NCBI GenBank assembly: GCA_964469215.1
Contig: CAYXYB010000010.1
Location: 1-64,000, forward strand
Length of the DNA: 64,000 nt
Origin: SKPS01 sp964469215
GTDB taxonomy: Bacteria; Bacteroidota; Bacteroidia; Bacteroidales; SKPS01
Direction: 5' to 3'
This document shows positions 25,292-35,725 of this stretch, one piece after another. Every line of letters starts with the position of its first letter. Position 1 is the stretch's first letter. The notes below the pieces were generated by a model that was given only the letters and a program-made list of their open reading frames with translations, was not told where the DNA came from and searched no databases. Both the position numbers and the translations under genes were made by a program.

Positions 25292-27400
25292 CTATTTATT
25301 TGTAAGGTTAATTTTCATCTCATTAACCCTTCCCGTCGTGCCATCACTTTTCATCGCTGCAATTCCAACAGTTACCCATTCACGCCCTTTTAATCCTGAG
25401 GTTAGCAAAAACGAATTGCCTGTGATTACAGGTACGCTGTTAATCCTCTGGATCCTTCCCGGAGTAGCATAATCCATAAAAAACACATAACCTTCAATAT
25501 CCCCATGATACCCTAAAGGTGGATCCCAACATAACTGAACTACAGGATTATCGTCACCCGGAAGTACCTCATATGTTAGTATCCCGGGTGGCGGAATGTC
25601 TATAAACCTGTGATTCGGCAAATTAAGCTTGCTCTGTATACCTTCACCCGATTGTGATAATGATCCAACTGCGATGATATTGATTCTTATACCATCAGCA
25701 GGTAATTTTTCGGGTAGTGCAAACAGGTAACTCCTCATATCCCCGGAAATGAGATCGGGCCCAGCAAGCTCCTTTCCGTTCATCAGCAGTCTGAATCCTT
25801 TAAGATCCTTTATGTTCGGATAGCGCCATGTAATCAGAACATCACCTGTCTTAAGCAGTTTAGGATAAATCTGATATACTTCCGGCATCTGAAGCGTTCC
25901 AACAGGTATTATTATTTCACCTGGTTCTCCTGTCTTACCTCCTGTAGCTACACCGGCAACACGGAATCTATAATCCCTGCCTCCCTGTGATGTTATTTGA
26001 AACAGGTATTCGTTTTCAGATATCAGAGGCAGATCAGATATTCTCAGAAAACTGTCGGGGATCAGCTCATCAGAATAGATAAAGAACCCTTCTGTAATGG
26101 TATCCCCCTTGTCTGGAGGATTCCATCTCATGTGCACATAGGTTTCCGGCCCTTTGCGGATAAGATTTCCTTTCAGACCTTTCAGCGGCGGAGGTGAGAT
26201 CTGCCCGAGAAAATATGAGGAAACAGGAGCTGATACAGCACTCCTGCCATATCTGGTAAGCGCTCTAACCTGATAGTAATACATTGTACCATAACTCTTT
26301 GGGTGCTTGTCGAGGCACCATCTGAAGTCACCATCCATTGTGTCAGATGATACAAGAGTGGACATATTACCCGGTTCGGTAGTAACTTCGAGAACAAGAC
26401 TGCTTATCAACAAAGAGTCTTCAGGAACAATCTCCCAGAAAACCGCCATGTCCTGATCTCCTGACAGCGATACCATTTTGATCTGTGGTGGATGAGGTGT
26501 CTGATACTTTTCTGAAATATAATATGCTAATGTAGGTTCTCCCTTCTGTTGGAACATATTGGCAGGATACAGATAGTAGATATAGTCAGACTTAGGGTCA
26601 GCAGTCCTGTCAACAAACCTGAATTCAAAAATGCTGTCGACGAATTTGTAACTGGCAAACGGAGCAGTTACAATATCTGCCGGTTCGTTGTCTTCAGGTG
26701 CACGGCGTGATATGGTAAATCCCAGCAGGGAACCAGCTCTCATATCCTGTTGTGGAAATTCCCACTCCAGAATGATGTTATTGTCCGAAGGGGCAAAATC
26801 GACATTTATGTCTATTGTGTTGATGTTGGCCATGCTAAAAATACCTAAGGCATCCTCTGAAGTTGAGCCATCAGCGAGATAACCATGAAGGGCATATTCA
26901 TAGAGTTTTTCCGGATCAGCAACCTCATCAACAAAAGCAAATCCCATAAGCAATGCAAGATAAAAGTTGTCTTTCATTCTGATACGATCACCTGATGCAA
27001 GGCCATTGTGTTCAATCAGTAAGGATCTTAGTTCCGCAGCAGTGTACATGGTAATACGGTTTTCTGCCAGCATTTTTTCCAGTAATGTTCTTATGGCAGT
27101 CTGAAGGTCAGGGTTGGTTACGCCTCTTGAAGAATAATCAATATTTTTGTCGATAGAGGGCAGGACAGGTGTTTTAGAGATTGTTTCCCACTGATTGGTA
27201 CCCTTTTCAGATCTCCTGATAATAAATCCCTGCAGGTTTGATGGCCATGCTTTGCATTCCCAGTAGAGTTGTACCCCAAACTCAGACCTTGAACCATACA
27301 ATTCAAATCCTGATTGGCCATGTGCTTTATTTGCAAAAATAAAAGCAAGGAGCAGCAAGGCTGTTATCCGCAAGTCAAATATGGAGTTTGAATTCTTCAC
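25292..27400 (-). CDS. Secreted protein with fibronectin type III-like domains
   Basis: A 702-residue exported protein with a signal peptide (residues 1-28, ITALLLLAFIFANKAHGQ). Several segments have the Fn3 pattern of a WxxP or Wxx strand followed by a YxxY-like strand: GVQLYWECKAWPSNLQGF near 42, NIILEWEFPQQD near 215, YVHMRWNPPDKGDTITEGF near 430 and VQLCWDPPLGYHGDIEGY near 630. Between the first two lies a helical stretch (about 100-180). No T9SS sorting domain is visible at the C-terminus, which ends in a beta strand. It lies 10 bp after the beta-rich protein and 53 bp before the dockerin protein. Function is unknown; it may associate with its neighbours at the surface. Confidence 0.7.
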   Translation of the reverse strand: MKNSNSIFDLRITALLLLAFIFANKAHGQSGFELYGSRSEFGVQLYWECKAWPSNLQGFIIRRSEKGTNQWETISKTPVLPSIDKNIDYSSRGVTNPDLQTAIRTLLEKMLAENRITMYTAAELRSLLIEHNGLASGDRIRMKDNFYLALLMGFAFVDEVADPEKLYEYALHGYLADGSTSEDALGIFSMANINTIDINVDFAPSDNNIILEWEFPQQDMRAGSLLGFTISRRAPEDNEPADIVTAPFASYKFVDSIFEFRFVDRTADPKSDYIYYLYPANMFQQKGEPTLAYYISEKYQTPHPPQIKMVSLSGDQDMAVFWEIVPEDSLLISSLVLEVTTEPGNMSTLVSSDTMDGDFRWCLDKHPKSYGTMYYYQVRALTRYGRSAVSAPVSSYFLGQISPPPLKGLKGNLIRKGPETYVHMRWNPPDKGDTITEGFFIYSDELIPDSFLRISDLPLISENEYLFQITSQGGRDYRFRVAGVATGGKTGEPGEIIIPVGTLQMPEVYQIYPKLLKTGDVLITWRYPNIKDLKGFRLLMNGKELAGPDLISGDMRSYLFALPEKLPADGIRINIIAVGSLSQSGEGIQSKLNLPNHRFIDIPPPGILTYEVLPGDDNPVVQLCWDPPLGYHGDIEGYVFFMDYATPGRIQRINSVPVITGNSFLLTSGLKGREWVTVGIAAMKSDGTTGRVNEMKINLTNK

Positions 27401-27409
27401 AGTTTAAAA

Positions 27410-30301
27410 TCAGATATATAAATCTATTTCTCCTTCCTGAACTTCACCATTGTATTTAAAATATGCAGTTCCATTTATCCTGGCACCATTTGTAGTTTTT
27501 TGAACCAGCAACGAACCTTCAACCGATGCATTGTAACTGTCAACGCAATTCGCACCCCATTGGAGCCAGCTTGGCCACCTCATTATCAGCGTTGCTGTAG
27601 CACCTATCTGGGTGCTAAAACTACCGGTAATACCATTCTGGTTCACCGTGGCATTTATATTACCCCCGAAATTAAGGTTAAGGGATGTGTGAATTCCAAA
27701 TCCTGAAGCACTACTGGTATTGTATGCTGTGTTGCAGTCGGTCGGGTCGAAACCTGCCGGGTAAACATACATCCATTGATAATCCCAGTTTAGTGTACCA
27801 GTTAGATTTCCGGTTATGTTTGCAGGAGAATTCAGGAATGCAGAAGCCTTCAGAGAGGCAGTGGCAGTCATCACATCAAACAGTGTTCCTGGTATTGTTC
27901 CACTTTCAACACTCCATTTGTTTCCTCCTATCTCGAATGTCACATTTCCTGTGTTGAACTTTATTACGTTACCTGTAGCCGGAGGAAACTTGATCTCTGA
28001 TGACATAGAGCCGGTAATTTTTTCGGTTCCCGGTGAATAGTAAATATTTACCTGTCCCAGAAAGTAATGAGGTGCATTGGCAGTTATACTGACAGATCCG
28101 ATCAGATTTATCTGGGTAGAGGCACCAAGTGTGAACTGTATATATCCGTAAATGCCAACAATGCTGGCTACGTCAGACAGCCCCAGGCCAAAACCAATAG
28201 TAACGCTCCCTTGTTGAGGGGTGCCGCTGCCATTATCACCCGTTGGTGCTTGCCAGTTATATCCGAATTCTCCTGCAATCTTATAAACGGTAATGCCACT
28301 TGCTCCAAGAGCAACATTGAACCCGCTCAATGAAAGCGAGAAATGACCGTAGTTAAAAGTGGCTGTTGCACCTATTGTTACACTTCCCTGCACAGCAATT
28401 TTGTTGGCAAACTGCCCTGCAAAATTGCCCGAGAACTCATCGCTTGACCACCCGATATTAATTGAGGCTGTTATTGGAGAGGAGTTTATTTCTGTTTTTA
28501 TATTCCCCACCGTAGTGCTTCCGTTTTCATCTATCTTGAAGTCTGTGACGGTGAGCTGTAAAGCAGGCAGGACAACTTTTGCATTAAATTTCAATAAACC
28601 TGTTGCCTTTTCGTAAGAGGCATTGGTCATAGAGAATGTGATTTTGTTTTTGAACTTTGCCTGTAAAGCGCCCATACTGAATTTCTCAAGAGCACCATCA
28701 GAGATTTCAAATTCTATGTTGGTGAATGACTGTTCAAATTCGTTGTGCTTGGCTGAAATCCCTGATCCGGCTATTTTATTAAGATTGAAATCATAGTCAA
28801 TCTCAGCTGTAAGTGTACCGCTCAGAGTGCAGTTAAAAGCTTTAATATCTGACAGAGATGCAGAAGCTGTAACAGTGTTCGCATCAAATGTAAGTGCGAG
28901 TGTAATATAACCATCCATTTTTGGTATGTTGGTTATTTTTACCTGAGCAGTACCGCCAAGAAACTCAACTTCATTTTCCGGAATACTGTAGTTGAACGCC
29001 AGTGAACATACTTCAAGTGAAGCATTAAAATTGTTTGTTGTCCATATAGCTGGCGTAGCAGCAGAAAGAACAGCATTATTGATATTCCCTTCTCCATCAA
29101 AGCTTCCGACAGTTACACTGGCAATAACAGAGTTGTTTTTAACCAGATCAACCTGAAATCCGGTAATGCCATTGAAGTTCCATGCACCTGAGAAACCACC
29201 ACTGCTCATAAAACTTCCTCCTCCGGGTGTGGGTGGTGTATATGTATAGGTGAAAGATCCACCCAGACCAGATCTAAGCACTGCTATACTACCCAGATTT
29301 TTATCCTGATTTAGGTATGCTCCGAAAGTAACCGAGCCTCCAAGGTCACCATATTCGTTTATTGTAAGCGACAATTGCAGGATATTTGCATCAATAACGC
29401 CAAAGGTTCCTGCAGTATGTTCTCCGTTCCAGGTAATAGAAACGTTTTTGAAATCCGAAGGATCACTTGGATTTTCTTCCCAACCCACAGTTACACCTGG
29501 AATAGTATATGTTTTCTGAAACACACCCTCCATGCTAATTGTAACACCTGCCGGGCATTGGTAAGAACAATATCCACCTGTTGCAGCCCCGAGGGATTCT
29601 ATATCTCCGTCAACGGTTACCGATACAGGTCCAAATGTTTTAATAGTATTATCTTCATAGGCTTTACAACAATCGTCACCGGTACCTATACATAGTGTCC
29701 CTTCTTTCTCGCAGTCCGGATTTAAAGAGTCTTTAACTACAACAATAACATTTCCGCTTTGCGCACTGCTGCTTGTTACGGTGATAAGCCCGGATGATGT
29801 GATTGAGAGTCCGGGAATATTTCCGTCTTTAAAAGACCAGAGCAATGGACCTCCGGATGTTGTAGTTGCCAAACCTTGTGATGACAGGCCAACGGTGTTC
29901 GGTAAAGGAGTGAGTGAAAAAGTGATATCAGATATCACAATCACGGTAACCACAACCTGGCTGGTTGATGTCCAGCTAAAGTCAGGGGCAGTTACTGTAA
30001 GTGTATATGTAGTTGTCACCTCAGGGCATGCAGTTGGGTTTGGAACATTGTCTGCCGAAAGTCCTGCTGCCGGTGACCAGTGAAAACAGAATGAAGGGTC
30101 TGCCTGGCCTCCAAGAGTCACGCAACTCCCCTTGCAGATGGAAGTATCAGGTCCTGCATCGGCGGTAAACTGACCATAGGCACTCATCGTCTGCCCCAGC
30201 AGCAGAAGTATAGTTATCAAAAGTGCCTGACTGCTTGATTTTATGCTTCTTGTGATCATCGTTACGGATATTTTAATTTTCATAATATCTTTTTTTGTCA
30301 T
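27410..30301 (-). CDS. Large secreted beta-rich protein, function unknown
   Basis: A 963-residue exported protein. The signal segment ends near residue 43 (ALLITILLLLGQTMSAYGQ); in-frame ATGs at 30283 and 30259 would shorten a long n-region and may be the real start. Residues about 45-125 look like a PKD/SprB-type unit (DAGPDTSICKGSCVTLGG). The rest is rich in Gly, Ser, Thr and Asn, with alternating polar/hydrophobic strands such as VTIGATATFNYGHFSLSLSGF, and few cysteines: a pattern of a beta-solenoid or repeated beta-sheet. I do not recognise a family. There is no T9SS sorting domain; the end is a short acidic strand (GEVQEGEIDLYI). It lies 16 bp after the CARDB protein and 9 bp before the Fn3 protein. 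Confidence 0.65.
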   Translation of the reverse strand: MTKKDIMKIKISVTMITRSIKSSSQALLITILLLLGQTMSAYGQFTADAGPDTSICKGSCVTLGGQADPSFCFHWSPAAGLSADNVPNPTACPEVTTTYTLTVTAPDFSWTSTSQVVVTVIVISDITFSLTPLPNTVGLSSQGLATTTSGGPLLWSFKDGNIPGLSITSSGLITVTSSSAQSGNVIVVVKDSLNPDCEKEGTLCIGTGDDCCKAYEDNTIKTFGPVSVTVDGDIESLGAATGGYCSYQCPAGVTISMEGVFQKTYTIPGVTVGWEENPSDPSDFKNVSITWNGEHTAGTFGVIDANILQLSLTINEYGDLGGSVTFGAYLNQDKNLGSIAVLRSGLGGSFTYTYTPPTPGGGSFMSSGGFSGAWNFNGITGFQVDLVKNNSVIASVTVGSFDGEGNINNAVLSAATPAIWTTNNFNASLEVCSLAFNYSIPENEVEFLGGTAQVKITNIPKMDGYITLALTFDANTVTASASLSDIKAFNCTLSGTLTAEIDYDFNLNKIAGSGISAKHNEFEQSFTNIEFEISDGALEKFSMGALQAKFKNKITFSMTNASYEKATGLLKFNAKVVLPALQLTVTDFKIDENGSTTVGNIKTEINSSPITASINIGWSSDEFSGNFAGQFANKIAVQGSVTIGATATFNYGHFSLSLSGFNVALGASGITVYKIAGEFGYNWQAPTGDNGSGTPQQGSVTIGFGLGLSDVASIVGIYGYIQFTLGASTQINLIGSVSITANAPHYFLGQVNIYYSPGTEKITGSMSSEIKFPPATGNVIKFNTGNVTFEIGGNKWSVESGTIPGTLFDVMTATASLKASAFLNSPANITGNLTGTLNWDYQWMYVYPAGFDPTDCNTAYNTSSASGFGIHTSLNLNFGGNINATVNQNGITGSFSTQIGATATLIMRWPSWLQWGANCVDSYNASVEGSLLVQKTTNGARINGTAYFKYNGEVQEGEIDLYI

Positions 30302-30317
30302 TTAGGTTTATCCGGTA

Positions 30318-33300
30318 TTATTGTTTTGTGACAATAAAACCAAGGCCTTGGGTTGACTTTGTGTAAACCATTATGCTTCCTTTAATTCCTGGCCTTAGTA
30401 TCCCCGGTGGCTCACCCGGAATACTGAGAGGAATAATCAGTGTAGTATTATTGGCGGATAAACCGGAAGGATCCAAAGCTATTGGCGCCCCTGCCAAGCT
30501 CCCGACTTTGATCACTGGTAATACAAGATCTACATTACCAAGGTTTCCGAACTCAATTGTAAAAGCAGAAACACGCCCCGGCCGTGAATTTGCCGCATGC
30601 AATAAATACAAACCCAGACTCGAAGCCTCTCCCTGTATTATTCTAAAACCATCCTCGTATCTTGCAGTATCCCCCGACTTTTTTACAGCCACAACATCAT
30701 ATAAACCAAGTGGTTCGCCTGCAAGATTGAAAGTGACAAAAGATTTGGTTGTGTTTTCAAAATAGAGGGAAGAGGCAGGGATTATAATTCCGTTGCTATC
30801 AAGGAAAACTGTCATTAGTGAATCGAACTTGGAGCCTTCAAGCATTATAGTTGCCATTCCGCTGTTTCCTCCCTTATTGTCGAACACATTCCGTATTTCA
30901 AACTCCATGATGTCTGCACGAAGCGTAATTGCCTGATACTGAGCAGCAGTATTATAACCGTATGCAAGCAGGAAATAAGAACCTGAATCGAGAAACGGTA
31001 CAATAATATCCTGATTGGCAAGATATGGAGTAGAATGGGAATAGTCGTATTTGATCCTCGAACTTATTTGATCGCGTGTAAGATACAGTTCATTCACCCC
31101 GTTTATCGAATCACCTTTAAGTTCAGTTATCATAGTTTCCCCAGTTAAAGAGTCTGGTATAATAATCCTGTAATGCTTTTCAGCAAGGTTAAACAGAGTA
31201 TCATCAAGAAGCACTTTAAGTTGAAGTTCAGGAACATCCATAAACAAGGTTGAAAGAGAAGCAGATTCATTGTTTGTCTCGTCGGTTTCAAAAATATTGT
31301 TGGCAACATCCGTCCTTATAATGGCGTGATAATCTCCGGGAGTTAAACCCGGCAGCTTAAATGTTACAGACCTGTTTATTTCAAACTGAGGAGAGATGTT
31401 AATAGTGGTAAAAACACTTCCTGCAAGAAGATCTGTTACTTCCCATACTGTATCAGTCGAGAGATAAACATTGTCTTTCATCCAGCCTTTGGCTTCATTG
31501 GTCCCCAGGTTTTTTATCTTCCATGATATTGTAATCTGGTCACCTGCAAGTGCGGAATCAGGAATATTAATCTCCAACACAACCAGGTCAGCGGGTGGTG
31601 GTTGAACCACCAGCATCATTCCGGTAACAGTGTTATTGTTTTCTGCATTATGCTCATATTCAATATTGTTGTTGTCGGTTTTGATTATCAGGATATAGTT
31701 GCCTGACGTCATTGAAGGCACAAAAAATTCAGCAGTATCTTCATAGAATTGCCCCGGGGCAAGGGTGCCTGTATATGCTTTCGAGCCCAGAATTTTATCA
31801 TTGCCATCAATTACATAATCTGATGATAGATAAAATCTGTCAACCCATCCTCCACTAATTGTGTTTCCGGCACCGTTGTTCAATACTTTCCAGGTTACGG
31901 TCACAGGTTGCCCCGAAATACCTGAAACCGGAGCTGAAAAATCAGTTATAACAAGATCGGGGGAAGGAGTAAGGGTTATGGCAACCGCCTGAGGTACACC
32001 TGAATTGTTGTTGCGGTTAATGTCGAAATGAACATCCTTATCGTCAGTTACAACGATGATATACCATGTGCCTGAAATACCGTTTGGAATTGTAACCTGC
32101 TGTGTGGTGGAATAGCTCTGTCCGGTTGTCAAAGGCCCGATTTTCTTTTTTTCTGCAAGAAAATAATCGGTAGCCGGACTCAAAACAGGATCCTGTGAGA
32201 GATAAATGGCATCATACCAGTTAGGTGCCAGGGTTGTTCCTGCACCAACGTTTTGAACACCCCAACCTATTGTTACCGGATTTCCGGAATTGCTGGAAGC
32301 CGGAGCTGTTACGTTGGTCACGCTTAGGTCTATCGGGGGATATGGATTGATGTATATTGGTGCGCTTCTTAGAATATTATTACTCTCATTGATATATTCG
32401 TAGATAGCGTTTTCGAAATCAGTAAAAACATAAACATAGTAAAAACCTTCTGCTATGTTCATTGCTACGTTTATTCCAAGTTGTATAGTATATTGAGAGT
32501 CGGGAAGGAGTGGAGCTGAATAGATCTGTGTATTTAAGATTTTAAGATTACTGCTGTTCCAAACAGGACTGCTTGAAAGATAAACCCTGTCCTTCCAGTT
32601 AATAGATCCCGGAGTAGTCTTGTTACCACTGTTTTTAACAGTAAAACTAAGCGGTACAATATCACCCTGGGTTGCTGTATCCTGAAGTGTTATTGACATT
32701 ACCTGCAGATCAGCCCAGGGTCCCAGAGTCATTGATGTAACATTTGATGAATTGCTTACATTGTTCTGTTCTCCGTTTTTCTCATAGACATTGTTCAATA
32801 CATCCGTTATCACATAGAAATACCAGTCTCCGGAGTAGCCATGAGGTATTACATATTGTTTGGATATAATTACCGAGTCGCCTGATCCGAGTGTAACTTT
32901 ATCATGCACATATTCTCCCAATAAAACAGTTGAATCCGGGTAATAAACAGGTAATCTTGACATAACAAGCCTGTCTCTCCAGGTTTTCTGCTGAGCAGTT
33001 CCGCTTCCGGAATTTTTAATAGTCCAGTTAATCTGCGTTTCGCTTCCGCTTACACTTGTTGTGGGTACGGTTACATTTGTAACGATAAGGTCAGGCCTCT
33101 CAACCTGAATGGCATTTGTGCTTCTGCCAATGTTATTGTTTTTTGTTGTCTCAGGAAAGTTATTGTTTTTGTCTATGAGTACGTAAATATAAAAGGGCCC
33201 AGGTTTTCCTTCAGGAATTTCTATATTATAAGTTTGAGCTGCAAAACATTGGGAACACATTGTGCTCACATTCGTGGTATAATGTAAAGCCAAAATAGTC

Positions 33301-35660
33301 ATGGAATCCTCAATCCATACCGGGCTTGATGAGATATATAAATTATTGATTATGTAATTGGATGAAATGTGATGAGTGCCCGGGCCATTGTTGTTTAAAC
33401 GCCATGTTACCGGTATATTACCACCGGAATTGTCAAGAGCCGGTATAGTAATCAAACTGGATTCATAATCAGGCAGTAATACAGCTACTGCATAGGGTGA
33501 CCTTAACACATTGTTCTGTTTGTTTGTATGTTCGAAAACCTGATTTTCCTGATCTGTGAAGATATAAATGTAATAATAGCCATTAAGGTTGGCAGGAATT
33601 GGTGCATTAAGTGTCTGTGTGTATGTACCTCCTATTGGCAAGGGTGTTGTTCTGCGAACGCGTGTAATACGGGTTGATTGCTGAATATTAAAAGTGTCGA
33701 GAGTACTCATATAAATTGCATCCCAGTAACCTGTTGAGGGAGTTGCCATACCACCCTGGTTAACAATGGTAAAGGAAAAAGGAGCTGATTGCCGTATAGA
33801 TACTGTATCAGGAAAGCTCATAAATGCAACCGACAGGTCAGCGGGCGGGGAAAGGAAGACTGTAATCGGATCGCTGTAACGGAAATTATTGTCTTCTCCA
33901 ATGTTTTCAAATAACTGGTTGGAGGCATCATTCTGCACAAGAATATAATATGTTCCGTAGATATTGTTTGGGATATTCACAGTAAGGGTATCTTTATATA
34001 TGCTGTCAGGATCGAGAGGTGAGGAGTGATTTCGGGTGGCAAGCAATACAGCAGTCTGAAGATTGAACACCGTGTCGGTAGTTAGCCAGATCTTATCAAA
34101 CCATTGAGTACTTGGGGGTGTGGTGTTTGTTCCCCGATTCTTTACGGTAAAGGTCATTCCGGCTTCCTGACCCGAAAATACAGCGTTGGGGGTCACAAGA
34201 TTGGTTGTGACCAGATCTGCCAGTGGTGGTACCGGAAAGATCAACTGCACATAGTAGAAGTTGTCGAGGTTTTCTGTTTCCACAACCGAAGGACCACCAT
34301 GCATACCGCTTGAGCTTAGAAAGGGGGGCGGATTGTAAGGAATATCGGGTACAATATTACTTCCGAAATATGCATCAATCATATCGGTCATTACAAACAG
34401 GAAATAGGGGCCCATGAGATTTTGGGGTATCTGTACTGTAACAGTATTAACATAACTTTGGCCGGCATTCAATGCGCTTACGTTCTGATACTGTCCAAGC
34501 AGAATATTATCCGCCTCAGCAATTCTAACATCAAAGTTGCCTGATAACCATATCCTGTCAACCCACTGGGGGGTTGTTGTTGGTCCGAGCCCGTCATTTT
34601 TCACAGTCCATGAAACTGTTAAGGATTGACCTGACATTGGTTGTGATGTGGTTACTGAAGTTACATGCAGGTTTGGCAATGCCCTGGTCTGGAAGTTCTG
34701 TATCAGCGATGATGTGCTGTAACATTGATTTTTTGCCACCACCTTCCATTTATACCATGTTCCGGGACTAAGGTGGTAATAGTTGTATTGATAATTGATT
34801 TGTAGTATATCGTTTACGGTAGGAGTTGAAGGCATAGGTTGACTAGCATTCCATAAGTACAAATCGTATTTAGTGGCATGCGGACTTGGTGACCACGATA
34901 GATTATATGGCTGGTAAAGATCAGTGGCACTGTCGGCAGGCAGCATGTTTACAGGTGCTACAGGTACTATGTTAGGATATATATCTACTGCAAAAGTTGT
35001 GTCTTTTGAATCTATTCCATCAGTCACTGTAACACTATAGGATGTAGATATTATTGGTGATACGGTTATGGTCGGTTGATTGGAGCTGAACCCACCTGCT
35101 GATGAAGACCAGCTGTAGATGAGGGTTCCGAATCCTCCTCGTGGTTTAGGATTTAGCTGAATACTGTTTCCTACACAAATTGTATAAGCATTTGTATCAG
35201 GAGCAAGGTTAAGCCCCTCCCAGATTAGTCCACCGGTGGCAGTATGATTCAGAATAATCCCGTTTGGATTCGCAAACTCTGAAGCGGTACCTATAGTGAT
35301 AGGTGCATGCCCTTGTTTATGCTTGAATTTCAATTCAAAAAACAAACCATTGGAAAGTGTAACACCGGTCACATCAATCCATGATATCCCGATGGTGCCG
35401 TTTTTATGGTGTAGTAAAGGAATGTTCCCATTTAGACCACTGTTCCATGATATAGCCCTTCCCCAAGCAAGTTTAGTTGTATCAAATTGGATATAGATGG
35501 TTATTGCCCCTATGTTCGTAAAATTCGAAACATAAACAGGCATTATAACACTGTCATTTCGGTAGGTTTTTACCGTATCAAGCGATATGTTGATTGTCTG
35601 CGAAATTCCCTGAAAAGACATCATCAGGGCTGCAACGGTAATCATCACTAACTGTTTCAT
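30318..35660 (-). CDS. Secreted protein with cohesin-like domain and nine CARDB repeats
   Basis: A 1780-residue exported protein if translation starts at the ATG at 35660, which places a clean signal peptide (LVMITVAALMMSFQG) at the N-terminus. A GTG at 35729 in the same frame would overlap the stop of the giant gene (GTGA) but would put 23 extra residues before the signal peptide. Residues about 22-150 are cohesin-like; about 152-225 SprB/PKD-like; about 230-327 Fn3-like; about 327-1477 hold nine CARDB repeats of roughly 130 residues (for example PDLIVTNVTVP, then WTIKNSG); and about 1480-1780 include an IPT/TIG-like domain. There is no T9SS sorting domain. CARDB domains are adhesion-type Ig-like folds. 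It may act as a rigid spacer carrying a cohesin. Confidence 0.85.
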   Translation of the reverse strand: MKQLVMITVAALMMSFQGISQTINISLDTVKTYRNDSVIMPVYVSNFTNIGAITIYIQFDTTKLAWGRAISWNSGLNGNIPLLHHKNGTIGISWIDVTGVTLSNGLFFELKFKHKQGHAPITIGTASEFANPNGIILNHTATGGLIWEGLNLAPDTNAYTICVGNSIQLNPKPRGGFGTLIYSWSSSAGGFSSNQPTITVSPIISTSYSVTVTDGIDSKDTTFAVDIYPNIVPVAPVNMLPADSATDLYQPYNLSWSPSPHATKYDLYLWNASQPMPSTPTVNDILQINYQYNYYHLSPGTWYKWKVVAKNQCYSTSSLIQNFQTRALPNLHVTSVTTSQPMSGQSLTVSWTVKNDGLGPTTTPQWVDRIWLSGNFDVRIAEADNILLGQYQNVSALNAGQSYVNTVTVQIPQNLMGPYFLFVMTDMIDAYFGSNIVPDIPYNPPPFLSSSGMHGGPSVVETENLDNFYYVQLIFPVPPLADLVTTNLVTPNAVFSGQEAGMTFTVKNRGTNTTPPSTQWFDKIWLTTDTVFNLQTAVLLATRNHSSPLDPDSIYKDTLTVNIPNNIYGTYYILVQNDASNQLFENIGEDNNFRYSDPITVFLSPPADLSVAFMSFPDTVSIRQSAPFSFTIVNQGGMATPSTGYWDAIYMSTLDTFNIQQSTRITRVRRTTPLPIGGTYTQTLNAPIPANLNGYYYIYIFTDQENQVFEHTNKQNNVLRSPYAVAVLLPDYESSLITIPALDNSGGNIPVTWRLNNNGPGTHHISSNYIINNLYISSSPVWIEDSMTILALHYTTNVSTMCSQCFAAQTYNIEIPEGKPGPFYIYVLIDKNNNFPETTKNNNIGRSTNAIQVERPDLIVTNVTVPTTSVSGSETQINWTIKNSGSGTAQQKTWRDRLVMSRLPVYYPDSTVLLGEYVHDKVTLGSGDSVIISKQYVIPHGYSGDWYFYVITDVLNNVYEKNGEQNNVSNSSNVTSMTLGPWADLQVMSITLQDTATQGDIVPLSFTVKNSGNKTTPGSINWKDRVYLSSSPVWNSSNLKILNTQIYSAPLLPDSQYTIQLGINVAMNIAEGFYYVYVFTDFENAIYEYINESNNILRSAPIYINPYPPIDLSVTNVTAPASSNSGNPVTIGWGVQNVGAGTTLAPNWYDAIYLSQDPVLSPATDYFLAEKKKIGPLTTGQSYSTTQQVTIPNGISGTWYIIVVTDDKDVHFDINRNNNSGVPQAVAITLTPSPDLVITDFSAPVSGISGQPVTVTWKVLNNGAGNTISGGWVDRFYLSSDYVIDGNDKILGSKAYTGTLAPGQFYEDTAEFFVPSMTSGNYILIIKTDNNNIEYEHNAENNNTVTGMMLVVQPPPADLVVLEINIPDSALAGDQITISWKIKNLGTNEAKGWMKDNVYLSTDTVWEVTDLLAGSVFTTINISPQFEINRSVTFKLPGLTPGDYHAIIRTDVANNIFETDETNNESASLSTLFMDVPELQLKVLLDDTLFNLAEKHYRIIIPDSLTGETMITELKGDSINGVNELYLTRDQISSRIKYDYSHSTPYLANQDIIVPFLDSGSYFLLAYGYNTAAQYQAITLRADIMEFEIRNVFDNKGGNSGMATIMLEGSKFDSLMTVFLDSNGIIIPASSLYFENTTKSFVTFNLAGEPLGLYDVVAVKKSGDTARYEDGFRIIQGEASSLGLYLLHAANSRPGRVSAFTIEFGNLGNVDLVLPVIKVGSLAGAPIALDPSGLSANNTTLIIPLSIPGEPPGILRPGIKGSIMVYTKSTQGLGFIVTKQ
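31230..34680 (-). repeat. Nine tandem CARDB repeats (coding)
   Basis: Each unit opens with a (P/A)DL-V-N/S-V strand, then a W/F-T-(V/I)KN-G strand, and ends with a V/N-NN motif before the next unit. The nine openings are LPNLHVTSV, LADLVTTNL, PADLSVAFM, LPDYESSLI, RPDLIVTNV, WADLQVMSI, PIDLSVTNV, SPDLVITDF and PADLVVLEI. Unit length is about 130 residues. Confidence 0.85.
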
Positions 35661-35725
35661 GTATATTCTATTTGTAGTTTTTACTTCAGCTCTATTTTTC
35701 ATAACCCTGTTTGTTTTTGCAGTTA

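Noticed and set aside
27410..35660. Frameshift splitting one longer gene into the CARDB and beta-rich genes
   Set aside because: Each product has its own signal peptide and there is an ordinary intergenic gap, so separate genes are simpler, though an ancestral fusion cannot be excluded.
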